Shown here: positions 30,947 to 39,294 of the stretch, piece after piece
How positions within the stretch are numbered: position 1 is the stretch's first letter
How the letters are laid out: every line of letters begins with the position of its first letter
NCBI RefSeq assembly: GCF_004136635.1
Contig: NZ_NOIU01000001.1
Coordinates: 992,001 to 1,056,000, forward strand
Direction: 5' to 3'
Origin: Rothia halotolerans
Lineage (GTDB): Bacteria; Actinomycetota; Actinomycetes; Actinomycetales; Micrococcaceae
DNA length: 64,000 nucleotides
The notes under the pieces: model-generated
What the model was told of the DNA's origin: nothing
The model's input: only the letters and a program-made list of their open reading frames with translations
The model's database searches: none
Position numbers and translations under genes: made by a program

Positions 30947-32482
30947 GTGTCCGATACCGGAGACAACCAAGACGCCCGCACGCCGGGGAACGCATCGGGC
31001 GGCTCGCCCGAACCGGGCAGCGCCCGGGCCCCCGGGGGACCGGGCGCGGGCTCTCCCTCCGACGGCCCCGCCGCGTCGGAGCCCCGGGAGACCGGGACCC
31101 CATGGGGAACGTCGCCCGGCTCCTCCGCTGCCGGGGCGTCCATCCCGGTCGCCAACGCGGCGCCGGAGGAGCCCGCCGAGGCCCCGTCCCGGAGGCCGCA
31201 GCGCACCACCGTCGGCGACTGGCTGGGGGCGGGCCTGACCGCCGTCGTCGCCTACGCCTCCATGCTGGTGGCCGCGGCGCTCATCTCGGTGATCCTCGTG
31301 GTGATGATGCGCGACGAGTCCGGGGACGCCTCGGGGACGCTCGCGGGTCAGGGCCTGTCCATGATCACCGACCAGTTCGGTGCCTATCCGTTCGTCGCGC
31401 TGCTCTTCCAGCTGGTCGCGATGGCGATGGGCGGCACCCTGTCCCTCCAGCTCCTCCAGAACGCGATGGGGCAGAGCGCCACGATCACGGCCTCGCTGCA
31501 CGCCTTCCCCCTGCTCATCACCCTGGTGGGCTTCGTGGTCCTGTTCTACGCCTCTCGGATGCACGCTCGCCGGCAGCTGCGGCGCGGCGGCGCCCGGGTG
31601 GGAGGGACGCGCCTCTGGCTGACCTCCCTGATCGCCGGGCTCATCCTGGCGGCGCTCACCGTGGCCCTCACCCTCGTCCTGGCGGGCAGGGGCTCGATCA
31701 CGGTCTACGTCCTCTCCCTGGAGTTCTGGTTCGACGCCATGAGCCCCCAGATGGTGCTGCTCCCCCTGATCGGCGGCACGCTCGTCTCCGGCTGGGCGCG
31801 CAGCTCCGTCGCGGCCCCCGGGCGGGGACTCGTCGGCGAGACCGTCCGCGCCCTGGCGCCCGGCCTGGGCACCGCGGCGCGGCTGACGGGGATCTACGCG
31901 GGCGGCGTCGCCCTGGTCTCCCTGATCGTGCTGAGCGTCGTCGCCTTCGTGCAGGGCTCGCCGGCGGCGGGGCTCGGCACCCTCTTCTTCGGCCTCGTCG
32001 CGGTCGTGGAGATCATGGCCCTGGGCCACCTCTCCGGCATCACCGCGCAGACGACGGCGCAGCTGGGCTACCAGCGGGACACTGCCTTCATCTGGTCCGC
32101 CCCCGTCCAGCAGTACGCCGACTTCTGGCTCATGCTGGTCTGGATCCCCATCGGGGTGGGTCTGCTGTGGCTCTCCCTCGCCTGGTCGCGGCGCCGGCCC
32201 CGGCCCGCGGCGCCGACCTCGTGGTTCGCGATGCCGCTGGCCTTCCTCCTGCTCGGCCTGCTGCTGATGTGGCTCGGGACCCTGCGCTTCTCCGACAGCG
32301 GCTTCGTGATGCAGGGCTTCTACGGGATCTCCCCGGCGTGGCTGACCCCGGCCTGCATGCTGGGATGGGGCTTCGTCGTCGAGCTCCTCGCCCGCTTCGT
32401 GGCGCCGCGGCTGACGCGCCGGCGCCGGCGCGCGGAGGCGGAGGGCGCGCAGGCCCGCGGGTCCGTGGAGGCGGACGGCTGA
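30947..32482 (+). CDS. Multi-pass membrane protein, unknown function
   Basis: This 511-residue protein has a Gly/Pro/Ala-rich cytosolic N terminus of about 85 residues and roughly nine to ten membrane helices; the C terminus is highly charged (RRRRRAEAEG). GTG 30947 is chosen because GATGAGG precedes it closely; an in-frame TTG lies at 30902. No family was recognised with confidence. It stands alone between terminators and precedes an ABC exporter. Confidence 0.75.
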   Translation: MSDTGDNQDARTPGNASGGSPEPGSARAPGGPGAGSPSDGPAASEPRETGTPWGTSPGSSAAGASIPVANAAPEEPAEAPSRRPQRTTVGDWLGAGLTAVVAYASMLVAAALISVILVVMMRDESGDASGTLAGQGLSMITDQFGAYPFVALLFQLVAMAMGGTLSLQLLQNAMGQSATITASLHAFPLLITLVGFVVLFYASRMHARRQLRRGGARVGGTRLWLTSLIAGLILAALTVALTLVLAGRGSITVYVLSLEFWFDAMSPQMVLLPLIGGTLVSGWARSSVAAPGRGLVGETVRALAPGLGTAARLTGIYAGGVALVSLIVLSVVAFVQGSPAAGLGTLFFGLVAVVEIMALGHLSGITAQTTAQLGYQRDTAFIWSAPVQQYADFWLMLVWIPIGVGLLWLSLAWSRRRPRPAAPTSWFAMPLAFLLLGLLLMWLGTLRFSDSGFVMQGFYGISPAWLTPACMLGWGFVVELLARFVAPRLTRRRRRAEAEGAQARGSVEADG

Positions 32483-32538
32483 GGCCGAGGTAGAGCTGCC
32501 TCCACCCCTTCCTCATACCCCGGTATGAAATCGTGCAC

Positions 32539-32571
32539 GATCCCCCGAGAACCCGACGTTCTCGGGGGATC
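32539..32571 (+). terminator. Terminator after membrane-protein gene
   Basis: A 14-bp perfect stem pairs 32539-32552 with 32558-32571 around loop CCGAC. It is followed by GGCTTAT. Confidence 0.75.
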
Positions 32572-32630
32572 GGCTTATAGGGTTGGGGAGAAGACGTCAG
32601 CCCGGTTCGCCGGGAAGGGAAGGAGACACC

Positions 32631-33722
32631 ATGATCGAGGTCTCGGGCCTCACCAAGACCTACGGTGCCAAAAGAGCGGTGGACGACATCAGCTTCACCG
32701 TTCAGCCCGGACAGGTGACGGGCTTCCTGGGCCCCAACGGCGCGGGGAAGTCCACCACCATGCGCATGATCCTCGGCCTGGAGCGCCCCACCTCGGGCAC
32801 CGCCCTGGTGGAGGGCAAACCGTACCGCAAGCTTGCCTCCCCGCTGACCACCGTCGGCTCCCTCCTGGAGGCCAAGGCCGTGCACCCGCGTCGCACCGGG
32901 GCGAACCACCTCCGGGCGATGGCGGCGACGCACGGCCTCCCCAAGAGCCGCGTGGACGAGGTCATCGACATCACCGGCCTCTCCTCCGCCGCCAAGAAGA
33001 AGGTCGGCGGCTACTCCCTCGGCATGGGCCAGCGGCTGGGCATCGCCTCCGCGATCCTCGGGGACCCCTCCGTGGTCATCCTGGACGAGCCGGTCAACGG
33101 CCTGGATCCCGAGGGCGTCATCTGGGTCCGCCAGATGGCCCGCTTCCTCGCCTCCGAGGGCAAGACCGTCTTCCTCTCCTCCCACCTCATGTCGGAGATG
33201 GCGCAGACGGCCGACCACCTGATCGTCATCGGCCAGGGGAGGATCCTGGCCGACCAGCCGCTCGAGGAGTTCCTCAACCAGGCCGGCGACGAGCGCGTGC
33301 TGGTCCGCACCGACGAGGCCGACGCCTTCGCCGGCGTCCTCCAGCGCGAGGGCCTGCGGGTGGATCCGCACGACGGCGGCCTCATGGTCCACGGCAACGG
33401 CCGCCAGGTCGCCGAGCGCGCGCAGGCCGAGGGCGTCCTCCTCTACGAGATCAGCCCCCAGCACGCCTCGCTGGAGCAGGTCTACATGGCGATGACCCAG
33501 GACTCGGTGGAGTACCGCTCCGCCGACCCGGCCGCCGGCCTCGCTCCGCACCAGCCGGCCCCGGACACCGACGCCGGGCAGGGCGCGCACGCCGCGGACG
33601 CTCCGGTGGACGCCCCCGCCTCCACGGGGAGCGTCCCCGCCGCCCCCGCCGCGGGAGACGACGCCGACTACACCCCCGCCCACTCCTCGCAGCAGACCCC
33701 CTGGAACCAGGAGGAGAAGTAG
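32631..33722 (+). CDS. ABC-2 type exporter, ATP-binding subunit
   Basis: This 363-residue ABC ATPase has Walker A GPNGAGKST (residues 34-42), signature YSLGMGQRLGIA and Walker B VVILDEPVNGLDPEG. After the about 215-residue ATPase core comes a BcrA-like accessory region and an 80-residue Pro/Ala-rich tail. ATG 32631 follows AAGGAGACACC. The stop abuts the permease start, so both form one transporter unit. The substrate is unknown; this subfamily often exports peptides or antimicrobials. Confidence 0.92.
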   Translation: MIEVSGLTKTYGAKRAVDDISFTVQPGQVTGFLGPNGAGKSTTMRMILGLERPTSGTALVEGKPYRKLASPLTTVGSLLEAKAVHPRRTGANHLRAMAATHGLPKSRVDEVIDITGLSSAAKKKVGGYSLGMGQRLGIASAILGDPSVVILDEPVNGLDPEGVIWVRQMARFLASEGKTVFLSSHLMSEMAQTADHLIVIGQGRILADQPLEEFLNQAGDERVLVRTDEADAFAGVLQREGLRVDPHDGGLMVHGNGRQVAERAQAEGVLLYEISPQHASLEQVYMAMTQDSVEYRSADPAAGLAPHQPAPDTDAGQGAHAADAPVDAPASTGSVPAAPAAGDDADYTPAHSSQQTPWNQEEK

Positions 33723-34646
33723 ATGATGAGCACCCAGACAGCGACCCCCGCCAACCCGGCGGCCCCCTCCGGTGCCCGCCCGTCCTACCGCCTGACCTTC
33801 CTGGGCGTGCTGCGCTCGGAGTTCCTGAAGTTCCGCACCCTGGTGTCCAGCTGGGTGCTGGTGATCGTCACCGTGGTGGCCATGATCGGCCTGGGCGCCC
33901 TCTTCGCCTATGTGGCGGTGGTCCAGGTGGGCTTCAACGAGGACATCCAGCAGCAGATGGAGAGCGACCCCCAGCTCGGCGGGGAGATGGCGGCGATGCC
34001 GGACCCGATGGACTTCGCCCTCCAGTCACCCGCCGCGGGCGTGACCCTGGCCTACCTCATCCTGGGGGCGCTGGCCGTCGTCGTCATCGCCTCGGAGTTC
34101 GGCACCCGGTCGATCACCTCGACCTTCACCGCCGCGCCTAAGCGCGCCGAGGTATATATCGCCAAGGCTATCGTCATCGGCGTCTACTCCGCCGTGATCG
34201 CGGTGATCTCCGTGCTCGGCGCGTGGCTGGTGGCCCAGCCGATCCTGTCCCAGGAGGACCTGACCTTCAGCCTCTGGCGCGAGGACGTGTGGTTCAACAT
34301 CCTGGGCGTCGTCGTGATCTTCGTCCTCACCGCCTGGATGGGCATGGGGCTCGGCGCCCTGGTGCGGAACAATGCGGGCGCCATCGTGATCCTCGTGGTG
34401 CTCCTGTTCGTCACGGCCATCATCTTCTCGATGCTGCCCTGGGACTGGGCCAAGGACTTCACGCAGTACCTGCCGCAGTCGCTGGCGGGCATCCTCGGCA
34501 ACCCGGTCGAGCCGTCCGACGCGACGCAGACGGCCACCGAGGGGGACGCTCCCGGCTACGTGGAAGCGGGACTCTGGTACGCGGTGTGGTGCGGCGTGCC
34601 GCTGGTGGCGGGGCTGTTCAGCTTCACCTCCCGCGATCCGAAGTAA
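33723..34646 (+). CDS. ABC-2 type exporter, permease subunit
   Basis: This 307-residue protein has about six membrane helices, an N-terminal cytosolic segment, and the conserved ABC-2 stretch YLILGALAVVVIASEFGTRSI near residue 105. AGGAGG precedes tandem ATG codons at 33723/33726. It is the partner of the preceding ATPase, with the start codon directly after the ATPase stop. Confidence 0.88.
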   Translation: MMSTQTATPANPAAPSGARPSYRLTFLGVLRSEFLKFRTLVSSWVLVIVTVVAMIGLGALFAYVAVVQVGFNEDIQQQMESDPQLGGEMAAMPDPMDFALQSPAAGVTLAYLILGALAVVVIASEFGTRSITSTFTAAPKRAEVYIAKAIVIGVYSAVIAVISVLGAWLVAQPILSQEDLTFSLWREDVWFNILGVVVIFVLTAWMGMGLGALVRNNAGAIVILVVLLFVTAIIFSMLPWDWAKDFTQYLPQSLAGILGNPVEPSDATQTATEGDAPGYVEAGLWYAVWCGVPLVAGLFSFTSRDPK

Positions 34647-34668
34647 CCTCTCCCTAGAGCTCGCAGCA

Positions 34669-34701
34669 CGCGAGGGCCCTCCCTGTGGGAGGGCCCTCGC
34701 G
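34669..34701 (+). terminator. Terminator after ABC permease
   Basis: A 15-bp perfect GC-rich stem, loop TGT, spans 34669-34701, 22 bp after the permease stop. No U-tract follows, as is often the case in actinobacteria. Confidence 0.75.
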
Positions 34702-34771
34702 CGCATCCGCCCGGCGTCGTGACTCCCCGGCAGTCCCGGCGCCGAGCCCCCTCCGGAAAGGTCCACCGCCC

Positions 34772-36037
34772 ATGACGCCCCAGGTCCTTAGGTCGCCGCG
34801 CGAGGCCGCGCGCCGGGTGCGGCTGGGGCTGCTCACCCGCGGCGAGGTCAGGTCGGTGCGGCGCCGCCTGGTCTGGACGGCGTTCTCCCTCGTGGTCATC
34901 GCGGCGCTGGTCGCCGCGATCGGCAACACCTTCCTGGTGAACCACACGCCCGAGCAGGCGGTGGAGAACTACCTCGCCGAGCTGCGGGACGGGCGGTACC
35001 TCAGCGGGATCGGCAAGGGGGCCTACGGCGAGCCGGCGATGAGCTACCTCTCCGACGCCGCCTACGCCGGCGCCTCCGGGCGGGTCGAGGCGTTCACGCT
35101 GGTGGGCATCGACGGCGCCGGGCAGAAGGACCGCAGGAACGTGACCGCGCTGGTCAAGACCTCGGAGGGAACGACGGCGCAGACCCTGCCGGTGCGCCGG
35201 ATCGACCGGCCCGGCCCCTTCTACGACTCGTGGGAGGTGGAGGGCCCCCGCTACGGCACGATCGAGGTGAGCTCCAACGTGATGGTCCCTGTCATGGGGG
35301 TGAACGGCGTCGTCGCCAACCTCCGCCACGGCGAGACGGGCCTCTCCGAGAGCGGGTACGGCGTGCTGGAGCGCTCCCCGGAGCCGGGCTTCCCGCACGG
35401 GGCCCTCCAGGCCTCGCTCGGGCGGGTCCCGGCCGCGCCGGGGGTGGAGCCCGAGGGCCCGCGGGAGGTCGCCGTCCACTGGCGCTTCCCGGCCCTGCCC
35501 GGGGACTACCGCTACGACGCGACCGGCCTGCCGTACTACTCGCTGCGCACGGAGCCCCCCGTGACCGGCGTCGGGATGCGCGACGACGCCGCCCACCGCG
35601 TCGACCTCCCGCTGCGCCCCTCCCCGCGGATGTGGTCCGAGGTCGACGAGAGGATCCAGGAGTGGTTGGCCACCTGCGAGGCCTCGACCTCCCCCGATCC
35701 CGCGGGCTGCCCCGGCAGCACGGCGCTCGAGCGGGGGGAGGTCGAGCGGGAGGACATGGAGAACGTGCAGTGGCGGCTGCTGGGCCGCCCCGCCCTATCA
35801 CTGATGCAGGACTCCGAGGGCGACCCCACGGGGCGGACCTGGGTGGCCAGCCGGCACGCCCCGGCGCGGATGGAGCTGACGTACGACGTCGGCGGTCAGG
35901 CCCGTAGTGAAACCCTGAGCTTCCCGATCGATGCGCGGGTAGTCTCGGACGGGAGAACAGCACACATCACGGCAGGGCTGCCGAGCGTGCAGGACTCGCA
36001 GGCGCCCCTGATGGACCGCAGCGGAGACGAATCATGA
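34772..36037 (+). CDS. Single-pass exported protein, unknown function
   Basis: This 421-residue protein has a basic N terminus, one membrane helix (about residues 32-55) and a large extracytoplasmic part. The segment HTPEQAVENYLAELRDGRY resembles the start of NTF2-like/DUF4878-type domains. A later segment holds the only two cysteines (CEAS...GCPG). ATG 34772 has GGAAAGG upstream. Its stop overlaps the TM2 gene (ATGA), so both are co-expressed. No function is recognised. Confidence 0.75.
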   Translation: MTPQVLRSPREAARRVRLGLLTRGEVRSVRRRLVWTAFSLVVIAALVAAIGNTFLVNHTPEQAVENYLAELRDGRYLSGIGKGAYGEPAMSYLSDAAYAGASGRVEAFTLVGIDGAGQKDRRNVTALVKTSEGTTAQTLPVRRIDRPGPFYDSWEVEGPRYGTIEVSSNVMVPVMGVNGVVANLRHGETGLSESGYGVLERSPEPGFPHGALQASLGRVPAAPGVEPEGPREVAVHWRFPALPGDYRYDATGLPYYSLRTEPPVTGVGMRDDAAHRVDLPLRPSPRMWSEVDERIQEWLATCEASTSPDPAGCPGSTALERGEVEREDMENVQWRLLGRPALSLMQDSEGDPTGRTWVASRHAPARMELTYDVGGQARSETLSFPIDARVVSDGRTAHITAGLPSVQDSQAPLMDRSGDES

Positions 36038-36396
36038 GCTACGAGGAACCAGAGCACTACACGCCGCGCTACTTCGACGGCAGCCGCCGGAGCCGGCCGG
36101 CCGCCACGGATCCGGGGGCCTACGCGCGCCCCGTCTACATCCGGCCCAAGTCGATGCTGGTCGCCTACCTCCTCTGGCTCTTCCTGGGCGTCTTCGGCAT
36201 CCACAAGCTGTACCTGGCCCAGCCGTTCCAGTTCGTCTTCTACCTCATCCTGCACGGGCTGGGGTGGCTGCTCGCGGCGATCTTCATCGGCTACCTCTTC
36301 TTCGGCATCCTGGCGCTGCTCCTGCTGATCGACATCGTCGCGATCCCACTGCGGGTCGGCAGCCTCAACGCGCGGATGACCCGCCGGGCGTACTGA
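36034..36396 (+). CDS. TM2 domain membrane protein
   Basis: This 120-residue protein has a Tyr/Arg-rich N-terminal part, then a TM2 domain: two hydrophobic helices joined by a short turn, with the family signature FLGVFGIHKLYLAQPFQF. It is a small plasma-membrane protein of unknown role. It starts within the stop of the preceding gene. Confidence 0.85.
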   Translation: MSYEEPEHYTPRYFDGSRRSRPAATDPGAYARPVYIRPKSMLVAYLLWLFLGVFGIHKLYLAQPFQFVFYLILHGLGWLLAAIFIGYLFFGILALLLLIDIVAIPLRVGSLNARMTRRAY

Positions 36397-36466
36397 CCGC
36401 GGCCGGCCGGGCCGCCGGCGTCGTGAGCTGCGTCCCAGGCGCCTGGGCCGGAGAGGCCCGGTGCTG

Positions 36467-36576
36467 TACCCTGGGGAGAGTCTGTGCCGTCTCGGCTCGT
36501 AAGAGCCGAGGGCACGCAACGCACATGCGAACCTCCTGCTACGGAAAGACCGTAGCCGCCAGAGACCAAAGGAGGT
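36467..36576 (+). promoter_or_regulatory. rpsF promoter and structured leader
   Basis: A -10 TACCCT (36467-36472) should start a leader of about 105 nt. It holds hairpin CTCGGCTC/GAGCCGAG (36491-36510), then a nested structure: outer ACCTCCT (36531-36537) with AGGAGGT (36570-36576) and inner GCTACGG/CCGTAGC (36538-36556), followed by CCGCC-type unpaired bases. The outer stem hides the rpsF ribosome site. This resembles the S6:S18-binding leader described for rpsF operons. Confidence 0.6.
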
Positions 36577-36586
36577 GGGTTCAAAC

Positions 36587-36886
36587 ATGCGTGATTACGA
36601 ACTCATGGCCATCATCAACCCCGAGGTTGAAGACCGCGCCGTCGAGCCGACCCTCAACAAGTTCCTCGACGTCGTCCGCAAGGGCAACGGCACGGTGGAG
36701 AACATCGACATCTGGGGCCGCCGTCGGCTCGCCTACGAGATCCAGAAGAAGACCGAGGGCATCTACGCCGTCGTCACCTTCTCCTCGGAGCCCGACGTCG
36801 CCAAGGAGCTGGACCGCGTTCTGAGCCTGAACGAGTCCATCATGCGCACCAAGATCATCCGCCCGGAAGAGCAGAAGATCTCCTAG
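36587..36886 (+). CDS. rpsF: Small ribosomal subunit protein bS6
   Basis: This 99-residue bS6 ([20 protein letters not shown]) binds 16S rRNA as a heterodimer with bS18, encoded two genes downstream. ATG 36587 is preceded by AGGAGGTGG, which can be sequestered in the leader hairpin. It is the first gene of rpsF-ssb-rpsR-rplI. Confidence 0.97.
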   Translation: MRDYELMAIINPEVEDRAVEPTLNKFLDVVRKGNGTVENIDIWGRRRLAYEIQKKTEGIYAVVTFSSEPDVAKELDRVLSLNESIMRTKIIRPEEQKIS

Positions 36887-36972
36887 TTTCCACATCCCGC
36901 CCGGAATCGGCGCGCGCCGCCGGATCCGGTGCTTGACTGGAAGCATCACCCATACGACTGAAGGAGGTCATG

Positions 36973-37587
36973 ATGGCCGGAGAAACCATCATCACGGTTG
37001 TCGGCAACCTCACCGCCGACCCTGAACTGCGCTTCACCCCCTCGGGTGCCGCGGTTGCGAACTTCACGATCGCCTCGACCCCCCGCACCTACGACCGCCA
37101 GTCCGGCGAGTGGAAGGACCAGGAGGCCCTGTTCCTGCGCTGCTCGATCTGGCGCGAGGCCGCGGAGAACGTCGCGGAGTCCCTGACCAAGGGGCAGCGA
37201 GTGGTCGCCCAGGGCCGGCTCAAGGCTCGGTCGTATGAGACCAAGGAGGGCGAGCGCCGCACCTCCATGGAGCTGGACGTCGACGAGATCGGCCCCTCGC
37301 TCCGCTTCGCCACCGCCACCGTCAACCGCAACCAGCGCTCCGGAGGGGGCAACTTCGGTGGCGGCCAGGGCGGCTTCGGTGGAGGCAACCCCGGCGGTGG
37401 CCAGGGCGGCTTTGGTGGAAACCAGGGCGGCGGCAATGGCTACGGCGGAAACGGCTTCAACCAGGGGGGCGACCCCAATCGCGGAGGCGGCCAGCAGGCG
37501 GCGCCCGCGGCGGACCCCTGGGGCCAGAACTCCGGCGGAGGCAACTACGACTGGAGCGCTGGCCAGGACGACGAACCGCCGTTCTAA
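36973..37587 (+). CDS. ssb: Single-stranded DNA-binding protein
   Basis: This 204-residue protein has an N-terminal OB fold (about residues 1-115; [21 protein letters not shown] region), a Gly/Gln/Asn-rich linker of about 75 residues and the acidic tip DDEPPF that recruits replication and repair partners. ATG 36973 is preferred over ATG 36970 because AAGGAGG then has 5-nt spacing. Confidence 0.96.
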   Translation: MAGETIITVVGNLTADPELRFTPSGAAVANFTIASTPRTYDRQSGEWKDQEALFLRCSIWREAAENVAESLTKGQRVVAQGRLKARSYETKEGERRTSMELDVDEIGPSLRFATATVNRNQRSGGGNFGGGQGGFGGGNPGGGQGGFGGNQGGGNGYGGNGFNQGGDPNRGGGQQAAPAADPWGQNSGGGNYDWSAGQDDEPPF

Positions 37588-37674
37588 GCCGGGGCGCGAC
37601 GCTCAACCCCACTCCCATTCACCCATCCCGCGGTGTCAAGACCGCGGGCTCCATATCCATGAAGGAGCACCACG

Positions 37675-37911
37675 ATGGCTAAGGCTGACATCCGTAAGCC
37701 CAAACCAAAGCAGAACCCCCTGAAGGCTGCTGAAGTCACCGAGATCGACTACAAGGACGTCGCTCTCCTGCGCAAGTTCATCTCCGACCGCGGCAAGATC
37801 CGTGCGCGTCGCGTCACCGGCGTGACCGTTCAGGAACAGCGCAAGATCGCCCAGGCGATCAAGAACGCCCGCGAGGTCGCCCTGCTGCCCTACTCCGGCG
37901 CTGGCCGCTAA
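37675..37911 (+). CDS. rpsR: Small ribosomal subunit protein bS18
   Basis: This 78-residue bS18 has the conserved [20 protein letters not shown] core. It contains no cysteine, so it is the zinc-independent form. ATG 37675 follows GAAGGAG. It is the partner of bS6 and probably contributes to leader-mediated autoregulation of the operon. Confidence 0.96.
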   Translation: MAKADIRKPKPKQNPLKAAEVTEIDYKDVALLRKFISDRGKIRARRVTGVTVQEQRKIAQAIKNAREVALLPYSGAGR

Positions 37912-37932
37912 AGAGAAGGAGAGTAGAAGAAC

Positions 37933-38382
37933 ATGGCAAAGATCATTCTGACTCAGGAAGTCAGCGGACTCGGTTTCGCTGGCGACGTGGTCGAGGTCAA
38001 GAACGGCTACGCCCGCAACTACCTCCTGCCCCGCGGCTTCGCCACGGTGTGGAGCAAGGGCGGCGAGCGTCAGGTCGAGTCGATCCGTCAGGCTCGGGTC
38101 GCCCGTGCGCAGGCCAACCTCGAGGACGCCCAGGCGCAGGCTGAGAAGCTCTCCGCCGCCGTCGTCTCCGTCCCGGTGCACGCCGGGGCAGAGGGCCGCC
38201 TGTTCGGCACCGTCAAGCCCGCCACCGTCGCCGAGGCGATCGAGGCGGCCGGCCTGGGCTCCGTCGACAAGCGCTCCGTGACCATCGAGTCCAACATCAA
38301 GCGGACCGGCCGCCACGTGGTCGCCGTCCGTCTGCACGAGGACGTCGTCGCGAGCGTCGAGCTGGACGTCGTCGCCGCCTAG
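37933..38382 (+). CDS. rplI: Large ribosomal subunit protein bL9
   Basis: This 149-residue bL9 shows the N-terminal rRNA-binding domain ([29 protein letters not shown]), a long connecting helix and the C-terminal domain. ATG 37933 has AAGGAGAG upstream, 21 nt after rpsR. A strong terminator follows. Confidence 0.96.
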   Translation: MAKIILTQEVSGLGFAGDVVEVKNGYARNYLLPRGFATVWSKGGERQVESIRQARVARAQANLEDAQAQAEKLSAAVVSVPVHAGAEGRLFGTVKPATVAEAIEAAGLGSVDKRSVTIESNIKRTGRHVVAVRLHEDVVASVELDVVAA

Positions 38383-38412
38383 GCTGCGCGACTCCCTCGG
38401 GACGCTTGGACA

Positions 38413-38455
38413 GCGGCGCCCGGCCCCCTGCCTCGGAGCAGGGGCCGGGCGCCGC
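38413..38455 (+). terminator. Terminator of the rpsF operon
   Basis: A GC-rich stem of about 17 bp (38413-38455, one bulge) is followed by TTTCAT, 30 bp after rplI. Confidence 0.85.
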
Positions 38456-38486
38456 TTTCATGTCCCTGTGAGGAACGCGTGACAGG

Positions 38487-38870
38487 ATGATGAGCATGCC
38501 GCAGAGACGAGAAGCCAACACCTGGGAACCCGAGTGGGACGAGGAGACGGAAGCCCCCCGACGACGCCGCGCGCCCTGGCTGCCCAGCACCCGCCTGCTG
38601 GTGCTCGCCCTGGGGTTGTGGGTCGCCTCGGTGGTGTTGCTGGCCCTCGGCTTCCTCGGCGGGAACACGGGCAGCAACGAGGCCGTGCTGGCGTTCTTCC
38701 TCGTCTGCATGATCGTCTCGGTGATCGCCTCGGCGCTGGCGAGCTTCCTCGCGCTGTTCGGGCTGTTCAAGTACCGCCGGCGCAAGATCGTGAACCTGCT
38801 GCTGCTGATCGTCTCGGTGCTCACCAACCCGATGGTGCTGCTGGGACTGGCGGTCTCGGTGCTCACCTGA
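38487..38870 (+). CDS. Small two-to-three-helix membrane protein, unknown
   Basis: This 127-residue protein has an acidic then Arg-rich N-terminal 40 residues, followed by three hydrophobic stretches (about residues 36-55, 63-90 and 98-126). Several start codons (ATG at 38487, 38490, 38496) are possible; no good ribosome site decides. Codon use looks like its neighbours. No domain is recognised. Confidence 0.6.
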   Translation: MMSMPQRREANTWEPEWDEETEAPRRRRAPWLPSTRLLVLALGLWVASVVLLALGFLGGNTGSNEAVLAFFLVCMIVSVIASALASFLALFGLFKYRRRKIVNLLLLIVSVLTNPMVLLGLAVSVLT

Positions 38871-38886
38871 CCGGAGGGGTGATCCT

Positions 38887-38950
38887 GGCTCGGAGGCTCG
38901 GAGGCTCGGAGGCTCGGAGGCTCGGAGGCTCGGAGGCTCGGAGGCTCGGA
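38887..38950. repeat. Perfect tandem repeat, GGCTCGGA x8
   Basis: Eight exact, contiguous 8-bp units fill 64 bp, starting 17 bp after the small membrane-protein gene. Length changes by slippage would not alter a coding frame. Confidence 0.95.
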
Positions 38951-39106
38951 GGTCCTGCAGTTTGGACGCCTGGGCGCCGGTGTCAGAGCCGGACCGGACG
39001 AGGCAGGCCGGGCTCGTCGCATCCCTCGACCCATGCCGGACCGACGGGGTGGGATAGATTGGAGAGAGGGCCCGGAGACCTTCCCGGACCCGAGATCAGG
39101 CGGAGC

Positions 39107-39234
39107 TGTGCACAGATGTGGATTGCAGTTTCGCCTAGTCAAAGCATATCTGTGGAACAACGGGGGAAGTTTTCCACAGGTTAATCCCCATAGTGTGCAC
39201 AACCGGCACGGGCGTGTTGCACAAGTTATCCACA
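39107..39234. promoter_or_regulatory. DnaA-box-like cluster upstream of dnaB
   Basis: Six box-like 9-mers occur in 128 bp of the 424-bp gap before dnaB: TGTGCACAG 39107, TGTGGATTG 39117, TGTGGAACA 39151, TTTTCCACA 39170, TGTGCACAA 39194 and the exact TTATCCACA 39226. The flanking stretch 38951-39100 shows nothing recognisable. Confidence 0.65.
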
Positions 39235-39294
39235 AGAGATGATCGGTGCGGCTGCCGGCGGACGCGTCGCAGTCGATAATGAGGAGTTCCAGCC

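Noticed and set aside
29441-32029. Long minus-strand open frame opposite cca and the next gene
   Set aside because: It spans two real genes and a terminator region and has no recognisable motif.
38887-38950. Possible CRISPR-like array
   Set aside because: Units are 8 bp and contiguous without spacers; no cas genes in the window.
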